The position numbers were made by a program, and so were the translations under genes. The notes beneath the pieces are model-generated. The model ran no database searches and was not told where the DNA came from. It saw only the letters and a list, made by a program, of their open reading frames with translations. Shown here piece by piece: positions 39,501 to 54,400 of a stretch of DNA of 64,000 nucleotides; position 1 is the stretch's first letter; every line of letters begins with the position of its first letter. Source of the stretch: Megaustenia siamemsis (Eukaryota > Mollusca > Gastropoda > Stylommatophora > Ariophantidae); NCBI GenBank assembly GCA_032433765.1, contig JAVIAB010000051.1, positions 80,126,244 to 80,190,243 on the forward strand, given 5' to 3'.

Positions 39501-42500
39501 TCTCTAGAATCTTGTAAGTTCCCTGGACAGCTAAAAAGACCGATGAGGAAATTCTCAAAGCGGCCAACACAAAAAAGGAGCTCTTAAGAAACATCAGAAA
39601 GAAACAATCAACATTTTTCAGGCACATCATGAGAAGAGGAAAGTTGAAATACTTACAACTGGCAAAATACAGGGAAAGAGAGATCGCGGATGACAAAGAG
39701 AGAAAATACTGGATAGCTTGGTGTCATAGCATGGAAAACAGTCAACAACAGAATTGATACGATGCACAGTAGATAGAATATTGTGGAAGGACATGATCAC
39801 CTACACCAACCGGTATGGTACATGATGATGACCTAGGTTGGAAAATTCCACGTTAGTTTGAACTTATTGCCCTAATTAACCTTTAGGAGAGCCATCTATG
39901 CATGTTTTTACTAAATGATATGTTCACTGCGGGGTTTCAGATTTTTATTTTTAACTATTGAACAAAACATCTACTATGTTCAGTGAAGTTCTTAACAAGC
40001 AGATAAATGCCTCATTTATGTTATTGCTTAAATCTAATGCTACCTTTTTGTCCCTGTTAGTTTGTACAACTTGCTAACAAAATGTCTACATATAATAAAA
40101 AATAATAACAATTACTCTATTATTTGGGAGCGTCATTCTAAATCATGAGGTAACTTTAGTGGACCAAAAACAAACTGCAGTGATGTTATGTTGATGTATG
40201 TGATTGTGAAAATAATGAATATAATGTTTGGTTTGCAGATTTTCCTCTTTCTTGTGGGAATGTGTTTGATCTGCACAATAGCATGTGGCATCTGGGAATC
40301 ATTGATAGGGTACAACTTCCGAGCTTTCCTTCCATGGGAGACATTTGTTAATGACAACAAAGAGAGGGGTGCCACCACCATCGCTGTCCTTATTTTTCTG
40401 TCTTATATCATTATCCTGAACACAGTAGTGCCTATATCTCTCTATGTCAGGTAAGGATGTCCTCACAAATGCTGTTGTTGTGTATGTCAGTCAAAGGATG
40501 GCTGCTAACTAATTTTATTTCTTTTAGATTTGTCTGAAGGAAAAATGGCATGAAGAACACCCAAAGACTGAAGCAACAGAGACACACTAGTCTTTGTCAA
40601 GAAGAGATCAATTTATGGCCTACAGGTTAAGAATCAGCTGCTGCAAACTGCCTCCAAAATACCAGATATTTTCAATGGGAATATAGAATGATCTGGTGTG
40701 CTGCTGACCATGCTAGCCATAATATGCTGATAGTCCGTGTAAAATACAGACACTAGCATCATATTAATCATTGATAATGACCCTTACTTACTGCATACTG
40801 GATGACATTATGGAGGTAACCAAAAATTGCTCAGATAGACTTGTGTCTATATGTTTTAGGAAGAAACAGTTGAATATTTCTTTCTGAGAAATTTAAGTTC
40901 ATGAGAAGAACAGAATGATAACTTCACCTTCTCTGGCCCACAAGAGTAACAAATTATATGTTAATGTTAACAAGAGTTACTTGAGGCAGGTTAAAACGTT
41001 ATGTGAGAATTTAATGTGGTATTTTTTACAGCAAATAAAGAAAAAAATTGTTTACATTCTTTAAAGTTAGTTATGTGATATATATTTTATGAGTAATTTC
41101 TTGTATTTGAATACCAAAGATGATATCAGCCAAGAGTTTTCAAGGAGTACTTATGTTCTTCATGCTTAATACAAAATTGTACATTGTTTACATCAACAGT
41201 GTGGAAATTATTCGTCTTGCACATAGCCTGTGGATTAACTGGGATGTTAAAATGTACTATGCAAAGAAAGACACACCAGCCAAAGCACGCACAACCACAT
41301 TAAATGAAGAGCTGGGACAGATAGAATACATATTCTCTGATAAAACTGGGACACTAACACAGGCATGTCATACATTCTTTTCTTACCCTTTAAAATAGCC
41401 TTACATGCTTCATTAATGGTGCACTTAGAACTAATTTTTAAATCTGTATTTCTTATTTGGGCCCTGATGCATGAAAGTTAAACAAATAGTTTGTATTATA
41501 TGGAATTATATAATATAGTTTGCATCAAATGAAATTATTTCATTAAACATGTTAATTTTTTTGCTAGTAGTAATAAGATATCTTATATTAAGCTTTAATA
41601 TGAATTTATTGATGTGAAAGTTTGCAGTTGGTATATTCTACAGAATATGTTTATTGCTTTGTTGCTTTCCATGATGTTTTGCTTGATGCATTTATTTTAC
41701 AGCTGTTTATGTGTGAATAAAATTTGTCATGAAATAATAGAATATGCTGATTGTGATTTGTATTAAAATTTTGCTTTGCAGAACATTATGACCTTTAACA
41801 AGTGTTCTATAAATGGAAAGTCATTTGGTGACCCAGTTGACGGGGAAGGAATGGCTCTAGAAATAAATGAGGTTAGAACATTACTTTTCCATTTGAAGCA
41901 TAATTTTCTCTGCATGGTGACATTTATCTATTCAGTTGAACTAGTTTGATATGTCCTAGGACATGGTCCTCAAATTGTATGAGTTTGGGGACTGCATAAA
42001 ATTGTAAGAGCTTTTGCAGGCCACTTTTGACTGACATTTAAAAACAGCTAATTTAACTGGATTTTTACAATTATATTGTTTTAGTCTTTTGTTAACTTTA
42101 CAAAAGAAAATGATCTTTTAGAAATTTGTTGATTTGAGCATCAGAAAAATTTAGCTCTCTTTGCCTTAAGATCCAGATATGGTGACTTGTTTTCAAACGT
42201 ATGTAGAGTTCTTATATTTCCCAGTGATTCCACATATTACCAGTATTATTGAAATCATAAAACAACATATTCATTATTTATCATTTTTGTCTGCCACCCA
42301 GTTGGTAGATGAACAAAAACTGGTCACCTTCAGCACAAATCTCAGCAGTGATGGCGACCTTTCTGGGCCGTCTCTGGTCCCTATTTTATGTGATGACTGA
42401 GTGGGTCATAGAAAATTTTGCAAACCTCTTTCTTGTCCTCATTTGTTGTTGCATTTGGTTGAAAACAATTATTACAAAATATTATGTGCCGATAACAAAT

Positions 42501-45500
42501 ATTGTAAGTCCAGTCCATTCAATTTATTGTTTCTGCATCATCATCATCATCATCATGTGCCATACCAGTTGGCGTAGGTGATCATGTCCCTCCACAATCT
42601 TCTATCTACAGTGCATCATATCAGTTCTGTTGTTGACTGTTTTCCATGCCATGACACCAAGCTATCCAGTATTTTCTCTCTTTGTCATCCTAGATCTCTC
42701 TTTCCTTCTATTTTGCCAGTTGTAACCAAGTATTCCAACTTTCCTCTTCTCATGATGTGCCCGAAAAATGTTGATGGCTTCTTTCTGATGTTTTTTAAGA
42801 GCTCCCTTTTTGTGTTGGCCTGTTTGAGAACTTCCTCATTGGTCTTTTTATCTGTTGAGGGAACTTTCAACATTCTTCTGAAAAATCCCATCTCTGTGGC
42901 CTCTAATCGTCTTTTCATTTGTTTGTCTACTGTCCATGATTCGCTTCCATAGGTCAGAATTGGTTCTATATAGCACAGATGAACTCTCTATCTCATTTTT
43001 ATTGACATAGATTTGTTGCATAATATATTTTTCATTTTCTGAAATGCTATTTTGTCCTGAGCTATTCTGGTATTTATTTCTGTGGTGCATCTCCCATCTG
43101 ATGTAATTATTGTGCCAAAGTATTTGAAACGTTGTACTTGTTTCAGATTTGTCTCATTTATTTTTATGCTGCATGATGGTGATGGTTGTTTCTTCGATAT
43201 AACCATTACTTTTGTTTTCTTACTATTCAGACTGAGACCTTTCTTGTTGCTTTCCTTCACTATTATGTCTATCATTTCTTGTAGTTCGTTCTCTGTCTCT
43301 GCTATTAAGACTGTGTCATCCGCAAAGACTGTTTCTGCATATAATTCATAATTGGTATAAAACTTCTTCCATTTCTAATATCTTTTTTCATAATTTTGTA
43401 TCCTGTTGCATTCAGTATTATTTTAAGAATCTTGTTGGAGGAATTCTAATTTTCCTTTTGTCTTTTGCTGTTAATGTTCACTTTTAACATTGATAGCACA
43501 GTATCAACAGAAAGACTATTTTGTATATTGTCTGTACAGAGTGTGACTAAAAAATCAAAATGTCATATTGTTAACTTAACATCATGTGACCTCTACGGAG
43601 TTGGGGGTATTACATGTGCACATGTTATTGTTGTCAGGAGGTTTCTGGAGCTGCAATAACAGATTGCTGGTGCCATTACTAATGTGAATGTGCTCACCCT
43701 CGTATGGCAAGAGTGGATCATTAGAGTGTGTGAGACACATGGCAGTAGGTACTCACATTGAGAGCAAGTGATCATAAAATGAAACTTGAGAGGTTTTCTA
43801 TCCATTGAGGTACAAAACATTCCCACCACAGAAATATAACATTAAAAAAAAAAAAGTAAAGTACCCCCGTCACGCCAAGTGGCGTATAGGGAAATATGGT
43901 GTTAGTGACCCTATATTTTACAGACCTTCAGCATATGATTTTTGGGGTAATGTGGTCAGTATTACGCCCGTGCTGCTTTACTTTCCCAGAAAAATTCCGG
44001 TACCCATTTAAGGCTGGGTGAACCCGGAAGCCGTCGGTTGGGATCGAACCCTACCCCTTGTCCGTAGTAGTGCAGTTCACTAACCACTGAGCTATCGCGG
44101 CTCCCAAATATAACATTATGAAACTGTAAACATCTTTTGAAATCACCCTGTATATAACATTAATAGTATTACTGTTTTCTCCAATGAACAGAGAACTCCA
44201 AAAGTAGATTTCGCCTGGAACCCAATGGCTGAGAAAGGTTTTGACTTTTACGACCCAAAATTGGTCGATGAGGTGAATGGCAGCAATGAAATGGCCAACA
44301 TGTTCTTCAGGCTTCTGGCCCTGTGTCACACAGTTATGCCTGAGATAAAGGAGGATGGTAAGATGTTAGAAAAAGCTTAAAACATAACTATGTAAAGGTT
44401 TGCATAATAATATAATCTATACTACTCAGTATTTACAATACAGCGTACTAAAACCAGGAGCCTCAGTGTCTGAGTGGTTAGTGTGCTCGCTTCCTGATAA
44501 GAAAGGTCAGGATTAGATTCCCAGAAGTGGATTTTTTATTCACCAAGGACCTGGAGTTCACCCAGCCTCCAAAAATGGGTACCACAGATTTTTCTAGGAA
44601 GTAAAGGCAGCTTGGTGTGATACCAACCACATCACCCAAAAAAATGTGCAGTGATCATAGAAAAATATGGTCACCAACATCATACTCTCCATTTACCTAG
44701 TCTGGCATGGAGGGAACCCTAGCTACCAAATCCAGCTTTACAACTACAGTTTCAGCTGTCTTTGAAGTTTTTTCTCACACATAAGCTGATAATAAAGAAG
44801 ACCTTCAAAGCACATAGAGCCACAGGTGCCTCACAGTAGCTGTCAGCGACCCACAGCTGATGACTTGCGCCAGAACTATCCAGACCCTACTCCACTTCTT
44901 TGTGGTGCCTCCAGCAACAGATTATCCTGTTTAGTTTCGCCCAACAAGTAGGGATCGAAGAGGGAAGATAACCCAATACTCATAAATGACTTGCTGAAAT
45001 TTGTTGGGCTGAAAGATGCGTATAAACTACAATACAATGCATCTGCACCATTTGATATCCTTTTAAGGGTGATTGCTGAAGAGGTGAATTCCTTTAGTCA
45101 TCAGGTGAACACAAGCAAGCAAATCACTCTAAGAGGAGATAAATATAAAAATGGACCATATATTTCTTGTAGTTAATCTTTCTCTTTTATACATTTTTTT
45201 TTTCTTCTTAGTGTTCACCCGTTAAATGAGCATGTGTGCATTGTATCACTAGTTTATGGCAAAACTGCTGTATCTGTGGCTTTCAGTCCAACTCATCTGT
45301 TTTCAATATGGGTAGATTTGCTCAACATATTTTGCCTGGGCAACGGTCATTTTTTGGGGTCTACTTGTATTTGGCTTTTAACTGCCAAAGGTATTTTAAC
45401 GTTTACGAATACACATGGACCCTCATGTTGTTTATCATTATATGAGTGGGCTTGATGGTGGATCTCACTACCCAGAGACCAAGGGAGAGTAAAGCCATGA

Positions 45501-48500
45501 AGAAACCATGGATTCAGTTTTAAAGATTACTACCGCCTGTGGTGGGATTTGAACCCAGGATCTTCCTGTCCAGAGGCCAATGTCTGACCACTAGACCACC
45601 AAATCTTTTGTGCAGAAATAAATACAATTTATTTTATATGGCTAATTAGATATTTATAGTCATGTTGTTTTTATAATCAATTCTCAATTATGTTATATTT
45701 ATTTATAACTGTTACCATAATTTTTTGTTTGTGTGAATCCAGAGAAAGCTAATAGATGAGTCAAAGTCCAAACGCAAGTTATCAGCTACAGTGTCAGCAT
45801 TATTTTGCTGGTTGCTGATTAGTTTATGGGGGATGAAGATATTCTGGAGTTTGCCTTGTCTCTTATGGTTGCTTCTAGATAACATTATTTGTTCCTCTCT
45901 CTCTCTCTCTCTCTCCCTCCCTTTCCCTCTCCCTCTCTCTCAAGCAACTTATCTCTGTCACAGTTGTCAACATTTACTTAATGTTTTTATTTATTGGATA
46001 CCAATCCTTAAGATTTTTTCTATCTTACCTTCTGCTCTCCATGTGATTAAATCTGATATTTTGCATTTCTCCATTGAATCATTTCAAAAGTAAGTGCTTG
46101 CTCGCCATGATAACACATGGTCAGTTTAATTTATTTGTGTGATTTTAACACCACAGCTAAAACTAATAATAGCAACATGTTATTATATCTTCTCAACATT
46201 GTTGTATGATGCACAAACATGGACACTAGACAAGATAACAGAACAGAAAATTGAAGTCTTTAAAATGTGGGTTTATAGAAGAATAGGGTGGAAAGAAAGG
46301 AAAACAAATGATGAAGTCTTAAAAAAAACTAAAAAAGAAAAGAAAACTACTAAACACAATTCAAACAAGACCAATGAGATTTTTGGGACATGTTAAAAGA
46401 CAGCAGCCCACTCTACTAAAAGTAATCTTGTAAAGGAAAATACAAGGTAAAAGAGGCAGATAAAGACAAAGACTAACATGGACGAGTAACATCAAAACAT
46501 GAACAAGTCAGCCTATGACAACCTGCAAAGTAAGAGACAGAGTAAGATGCTCCATGATAGCCAACCTTCAATGCGGAGATGGCACTCAATGATGATGTTG
46601 ATAATTTTTATCATTGTAATTATAGTTTCCCAATCAACCACTAATATCTTCAGTAATAAAGAAAAGACGATGGTCATACGTTGGACATGTGATGAGAAGA
46701 GATAATAACCGAATAGCAAAGCAAGCCCTCATATGGGAAACAACAGGTAAAAGAAAAAGAGGAAGACCCAGGGAGACACTGAGAAGAACATTGATGAGAG
46801 AGGCAAGAGCAGCAGGAGTCGGCTCCCTCAATGAGATAGAACTGCTTGCACAGAACAGAGACAGATGGCGAAATTTGATAAAATATCTTTAAAAGAAAAC
46901 TGCTAGAACAAAAAATCCATATAGGAGAAGGTGTATCTTGGTCTACGCCCTATGGGCCGGTTACGGCTCGAAAGGTCAATAGATAGAATTATAGTTTCAT
47001 AATTTAAACAAATTCCAGAGTTGACACAATTTATAAATATATTTGTTCAGTATTTTCTTCACTTTGGTAGTACCTTTTAATATCTCCACTTATCTTGTGT
47101 AGTCTTCATTTGATTTTGTCTTGATCACCAGGTTACTTGGAGTACCAGGCTCAATCTCCAGATGAAGGAGCTCTGGTATCTGCGGCCAGAAATTTTGGGT
47201 TCGTATTTCAGGTAAGCCAAATGAGTATATGAAGCCATATGTAGACAATATCTAACAACTGCATGATAGTCAGGAATGGAGGCTTGAGAATGGTTCTTAA
47301 ATGTGATGTTGGGGGACTGGTTGTCATGGGGCAAGACACTGGTCTCGAGACAGATAGGTTGTGAGTTCAAATCTTGGCTGCACCAGTTGGGATTTTTATT
47401 TATGATTTCTCTCTTCAGAAATCATCCCTGGTCTCAGCAAGGAGGTCCAACTTGGATTGTCAATTACTTTTCAATGGAAAAAATATGAATACCTCCGAAG
47501 ACAGAGTTATCTGCCTGTGCGGTGAGGGATCCCTGTGCACACAGCTACCAGGAAAAACAGATAAACATGCAAAATTCAGTTCCTAATCTCTAGCTGGCTC
47601 TAGGGACTTTGCCAGAGGTGAAAGCTGGTGAATGCAAAAAAAAAATGTGAGATTGAAAAAGTAATTCAAATGCAAAAACATTTTAAAAAACAGCTATTGT
47701 ATTTACAAAAATAAATTGTGAAAAAATATATAACCCTTCTTGAGGTATAATGTACTTGATTAAATAAGACATTATAAGTATTCATTAATGGGTGCTAAAA
47801 TGTTATCATGTTATATTATAGAATGAAATGGTTATGGTTAGGGTTATTCGAAGACCCCGGTATCACTGCAAATGAATGGAAATCCATAATTACTCAACTG
47901 CCCGTGCCAGTGGAATCATCAGAATTAACAACTCATCGAATATCCAAACAAAGAAATGCAGTTACAGTCCTCATTGTAGCAGACACGGCACACGTCAAAA
48001 GACATAAGGCGTTTCCGCACAGAATTGAATGCATGTGAACTGTCCTACATCGTATGATAGCATCATTCATCATAATCAATCTGAATATAGAAACACCATC
48101 AGGATGAATCACACAGCTCACGGTTTTCTCAGAGCACTACTCAGAAGCACCGGCAGCAAGCCAGACTTGGAATATGAGGAAACTGCAACAAGGAACATTT
48201 TTCAGACTGTGACTCATCTGTTCCCTGTCGCCTATCCGCCATATTGACCAGAAGTCCATATTATATGTATTTTACATATAATAGTTAAATGAATGCTGCA
48301 GTTTTCAAGACAATACATCATATAATATTGAAGAATCAACATTTTAAAAAAAGATGATTGGCTGACATCCCATAGTCTATTAATTAGAGACACATAAACT
48401 ACACTAGTAGAAAGACAGAAACATACTCTCTTTCAACTGGAGAAACGTGTACACATTTTAGAGTGGAGGCAAATGGTACTCCACATAGCCATACAAACTC

Positions 48501-51416
48501 TCAACACAGAAGAGGTCACAAGTCCACACAGTCATATAAACTCTCAACACTCAAGAGGTCCCAAGTCTACATAGCCATTAAAACTCTCAATATACAAGAG
48601 TTCCCAAGTCCACACAGAAATAAAAACTCTAAACACACAAGAGGTCCCAAGTCTACATAGCCATTAAAACTCTCAACATACAAGAGGTCACAAGTCCACA
48701 CAGCCATACAGACTCTCAACAAACAAGAGGTCCCAAGTCCACACAACCATACAAACTCTCAACACAAAAGAGGTCTCAAGTCCGCACAGCCATACAAACT
48801 CTCAACACACAGGAGTGTCCCAAATCCACACAGCCATACAAATTCTCAACACACTCTGAAATGAAATGGTACAGTGAATTTTTGTGTTGTGAAATGGTAT
48901 GGTGAAATGGTATAGTGGATTGGTGTTGTGAAATTGTATGGTTAAGCAGTATGATGAAATTATAAGATATTGACTTATCGCTCAGAAAAATACCCAAAAT
49001 ATCTCCATATATCTTCATCATTACCTTTACCTTGGCCATAGACCAACAAAGCAGTCAGCTGCCTATCTTATAGGGTAACAATAAAATCCAGCCACTTTGC
49101 ATGACCCTTGACTAATCTTTGTAGAGCACCCTGTCTTATTTCGAACTATTTATCTTTGCTCCTGATTATAAGCAAACACCAACACCATTTCTGAGTACCA
49201 GTTCAATGTTTTACTATATTTACATTTTTTATTGTCTAGATAAGATATTTTTTTGTATGTTTGTTTAGGATGTCAATTGGGAAATCATTTTGTGAGTCCT
49301 GGCAAATGTTGGGGAAAACAAGGAATGAACACACATTTATATTTGGTGGTGGTGGTAGGGCTAACAGATACCCTGCCAGCAACTGAGCTGATCAAGACCT
49401 TGCTCTAACTACTAGCAGTGCTCCTGGAAACAGACTCTCCAGTCTGGGCAAGCAAGTAGGGATCAAAGAGAGAAGGCAACCGGGTACTCATAAATACTGT
49501 GCCAAAGTTGGGGTGTTTGGCCAAAAGGCACAAATATCACAGCCTAGCTGCAAATCGCAACACAATGCGCCTGTGCCTACTTAACACCTTTTTAAAGATG
49601 GGTGACGAAGAAAAACTATTTTCTTTTAGTAGTCATTTGGTGAACGCAAGAAAGAAAGAATATTCTGTGTATAGTAGACAACAATATAGAGAACATGCAC
49701 TCTTCTTCCTCTTCAACCTTTTTGGCTCCTTGTGGAGCATAGGTCTTCAACAAACACTTTCCAAGTCATTCTGTTTTTTGCCATTCTTTTAAGATCATTC
49801 TATATCTTCCCCATCATCTTCATCTCTGCTTCTATCTGTCTTCTCCAAGAATTCCTTGGTCTTCCTCTTTGTCTTTTCTCCTGGGGATCCCAAAAAAGGG
49901 CCTGTTGTGTAATACTCTCAGTTGGCTTCCACAGTGTGTGTCATATCCAGCGCCACCATCTTCGCTGTATCTCTTTATCCACTGGTATTTGACTGGTAAA
50001 AAAAGTAAAGTACCCCCGTCACGCCAAGTGGCGTATAGGGAATATGGTGTTAGTGACCATAAATTTTACAGACCTTCGGCACATGATTTTAGGGGTAATG
50101 GGGTCGGTATTACGCCCGTGCCACTTCACTTTCCCAGAAAAAAATCCGGTATCCATTAAAGGCTGGGTGAACCCGGAGGCCATCGGTTGGGATCGAACCC
50201 TACCCCTTGTCCTTTGTAGTTATTTGACTGGTACATTTCCATAATTCTATGTTAGTGATTTTGTCCTGCCATTTCCATCCTTTTATTCTGCATAAGCATC
50301 CATTAATGAAAGTCTTTATATACACTATTTGGTATGATTTATTCTGAAGATCACCACTAACAAAGAGCACAGTTGAAGAAAAATTGAAGTGTTAAGAAAG
50401 AGTGAACAGAGCTGGAGTATATTCAGCAGGATAAGCTATTTGGATAGTTTAGTAAAATAGAAGCAAGGGTTTTGTTTTATAATCGGAGTAAAATAAGGGC
50501 TCTAACCTAGATATTATGTGAGTAACTACACTGGCATGTGAACATTTTATATTTTTAATAGACTCCCTGGAATGGTTGGCTCCAGATACGAGATCTACTG
50601 TAATAGTTTATTTTTTTAAGTGGTGATAATTTTTTAATATCTTTTCCATTTTGAATTCATATAATCTGAAAATATTATTTACTATTTTGAATTTTAAAAA
50701 TCTGCTTGAAAAATCTGTAGGATAATACAGGGTGTTTATAAAGTCTCACTACACTTGGTATCTAGGTCAATTTGAAAAAAAAATGTTTATGATGTCATCA
50801 CAATATGTGCTCCCACTGTCAATGAAATTTGTTGAATAAGTTTATTGCTACTGGAAATGTGGAAGATGCTCCACGATCTGGTAGGCCTGCTGTGAATGAT
50901 GAAATATGTTTAGATATCCAAGACAGAATCCTTAAAAGTCCAGACAAGTCATTAAGAAAACTGTCGCAACAAGTGAACTTACCATTGAGCACATATTGTG
51001 ATGACGTCATAAACATTTTTTTCAAATTGACCTAGATACCAAGTGTAGTGAGACTTTATAAACACCCTATAGAAGAAGAATGATAAAGTAAAAACTACAA
51101 TATAAAAATTAGTTTAATTAATAATTGAGTGCTAAAGTATCGAATTATTAATTAAAAATTAAAATTCGGCATCCTTTTAAAGATGGTCACTCTACTTTTA
51201 AAACCATCTGACTATTCCTTTTGAGGATTTGAAATGTGCAGTGCATGAACTGATAGTAGTCAGCAACTGATAGTAATTTGCTGGCATCAAAGCTGACAAA
51301 ACCCTTACTCCATCTCACTGGTGTTGTCTAATAAACAAGCTACCCACCATGTTCATTCATGTGAGAATGGATCCAAGAAGAAATTTAGCCATATCCTTTA
51401 ACATTTAGGTAATATG

Positions 51417-51449
<33 letters not shown>

Positions 51450-54400
51450 ATTGGTTATTGGTTATGGAAGGCCTCGGTATCACAGCAAACGAATTAAAAT
51501 CCATAATTGCTCAACCGCCCGTGCCAGTGGAATCATCCGAATTGCCAACACATCTCCCAAACAAAGAAAGGTAACTGTAGTCCCCATCGTAGCAGTCTCA
51601 GCACACGCCAAAAGACATAAGGCGAAACCGCGCAGAAAGTGAACACAGCCAACTGTTCCCTGTCATACGATATCATCATTCATCGTAAACAAGCGGGATA
51701 TCGAAGCAGGATCAAAACGGATGAGACACACAGCTCACGGTGTGCACAGAGCACTTAACTCAGTAGCTCCTGCAACAAGCCGGACTTGGAATATGAGGAA
51801 AATGCAAGAAGGAACACTTTTCAGACATAGCCTTCAATGGTTCCTGCCGCCTATCCACCATATACCATGGGAGTTCACGTCCTCCCGAAAATGATGATCG
51901 TCATAGCACTTGATGATGTTAGGCCGTCATTGATGACTCCAATTCCAAACATATATACACACAGTGGTGGTAAGTTATCATTTCCAATCCAACAGAAGCC
52001 ACATGACCTGTAGTTAGTAAAACCACAGAGAGAATATGATTTTGTGACCTTCACTGATTCACTCTTGGATGTGAATGTGTAGTTTACACAAGAGGAGAAG
52101 TTTTCAACTACAGTGATCCCATTTAAGGCAATTCTGGGATAGCAAGGCAAGTCTCCTTTATAGCAGCAGAACTTGATGTTCTCCGCTCCCTTCTTGTAGC
52201 TGCCGCCACACGATTCTGATGTTTCATTATCTTGGACATCATTCAAGAACAATGTCAGATTAACATTCCATAGATATGGCTCTGCTGATGAAATGCATGT
52301 GCAACAGTTACATCAATCATACTGGAGGCTCCTGGTCTGTGGTCATTAATATCACTGACGGCATATGATGTTGTTATATTCAGTATTTCTTTCTGGTGTG
52401 TAAATATGTTGCACACACATGGAGAGTGGTTTGTGGTCACAGTAATCCCATTAAAGGCAATTCTAGGGTAGCATGGCATAGCTGTTTCAGAACAGCACAA
52501 TCCTATGATGTTTTCTATGTTTGCTATAAAGCTGCTGCTGCTACACAATCCTGACCAATTATAGGTGTGGACATTATTCACTTGCAATGACAAAACTGCT
52601 TTGTTTACATCATAAACCTCTGGAAGCGAATCATTTATGGGACTAATAGTACAATTTATTCATCCATCGGGATATCTTCATTGAGTCCCCAAAAAAAAGG
52701 TCTTTGGTTAAAAAGCACATTTGCTTTTGAATTAAACACACAATGAGCCCACTTCATAGATTCAAAATGATCCTTGCCAATGCCATCCGTTTGCACAAGT
52801 TAGGTCCTTAGATACCAACGTCAAAAATGTCTGAAACGAAGCCATCGAATTAACGACTTTATCTACAGCGAAGGTTAACGAACTGTGAACAAACATTTAT
52901 GTTCAAGCCCTTGAAAACATTTTCAAAAATCTGCCAACTCGCAGCAATAACATATATCAAGTTGTTCAAATGTAAACATTGCTTAGTCCATAGCTCGAAT
53001 ATAAATAAGCTGCCATTTTGGTGCGTCCCATGACGTCATAATATAATATATTAAGCTGAAAGGTGAAAGAGAACATTATACGACAGGCTCTTTTTGGAAC
53101 CCCCAAGGAAAACGACAAAGAGGAAGAACAAGATATTCTTGGAGAAGACAGATGGAAACAGAGATGAAGTTGATGCGGAAGACATGGAATGATCTTTAAA
53201 AAATGGCAAGAAACAGAATGGCTTGGAAAATGTTTATTGATGGAAAATGTTTCCTCAGGGAGCTGGAAAGGTACAAGTAGAAGAAGAAGCTGAAAGATGG
53301 TCGAATAAGATGTATCAAGCTGAAAGGTGGCCGCATAAGATGTATCAGATTAAAAGGTGGCCACATAAGATGTATCAGATTGAAAGGGTGACCAAATAAA
53401 ATGAATCATACTGAAAGGTAAAAACATCACAGCGTGCTATGGAACAACACAACAACACCCTTTTCAGTTTGAGTAATAAAGAAGTAAAATATTCTTAATG
53501 TCTTTGTAGAAATTTGTTATTTTATTAAATGTCAGGTATGAGAGTTCATCATTCTAACATTTCTCTCTATCTTATGCAGTCCAGAACACCAAACTCTATT
53601 ACCATATCAGTGCATGGTCAGTCTGAAACTTATGAGCTATTGAGCATTCTTGACTTCAACAATGTACGGAAAAGAATGTCTGTAAGTATTCATTTTGCTT
53701 TGTTTGATAGTGTTTTTTAATATCATCACAAAGTTTGTGTAATTAGTGCTTGTGAACTCTAGAATACAAATGAAAAGACGATTAGAGGCCACAGAGATGG
53801 GATTTCTCAGAAGAATGTTGAAAGTTCCCTGGACAGCTAAAAAGACCAATGAGGAAGTTCTCAAAGAGGCCAACACAAAAAGGGAGCTCTTAATAAACAT
53901 CAGAAAGAAGCAATCAACATTTTTCGGGCACATCATGAGAAGAGGAAAGTTGGAATACTTGGTTACAACTGGCAAAATAAAAGGAAAGAGAGATCGCGGG
54001 CGACAAAGAGAGAAAATATTAGATAGCTTGGTGTCATGGCATGGAAAACAGTCAACAACAGAACTGATACAATGCACTGTGGATAGAAGATTGTGGAGGG
54101 ACATGATCACCTACGCCAACCGGTATGGCACATGATGATGATGAACTCTAGAACACTCTTAGATATTTTGGTAATGTGGCAGCAGAAAAACAAATGGCCG
54201 GGATAAAATTACATGATAGCAGAGAAAAACAATTAGAATTTGAAATATTCTTAAAACACAAAGCACTTTGAATAAATTAGTTTATTTGACAGATGTTCCT
54301 CACTGCACATCAAAGTCTATAAGTGCTCAGATCGCCTCCTAAATACATCTCTCAGCATTCAGTGACTAACAACACCAGTATTGTGTTTACAAGCCTTCTT

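Noticed and set aside
43845..44105. tRNA gene on the minus strand
   Set aside because: Box A and box B are present, but the arms do not close into a tRNA and the sequence continues into a repeated body with tail and target duplication. It is a SINE; the same applies to 34965, 36459, 44457, 45445, 47307 and 63455-64000.
45791..46093. 100-codon hydrophobic open frame as a flippase membrane exon
   Set aside because: It includes a CT microsatellite and does not match any P4-ATPase helix. The flanking exons already join in phase without it.
47818..48245. R2 as a protein-coding gene
   Set aside because: The two copies share DNA blocks but not a common open frame, and stops interrupt every frame.
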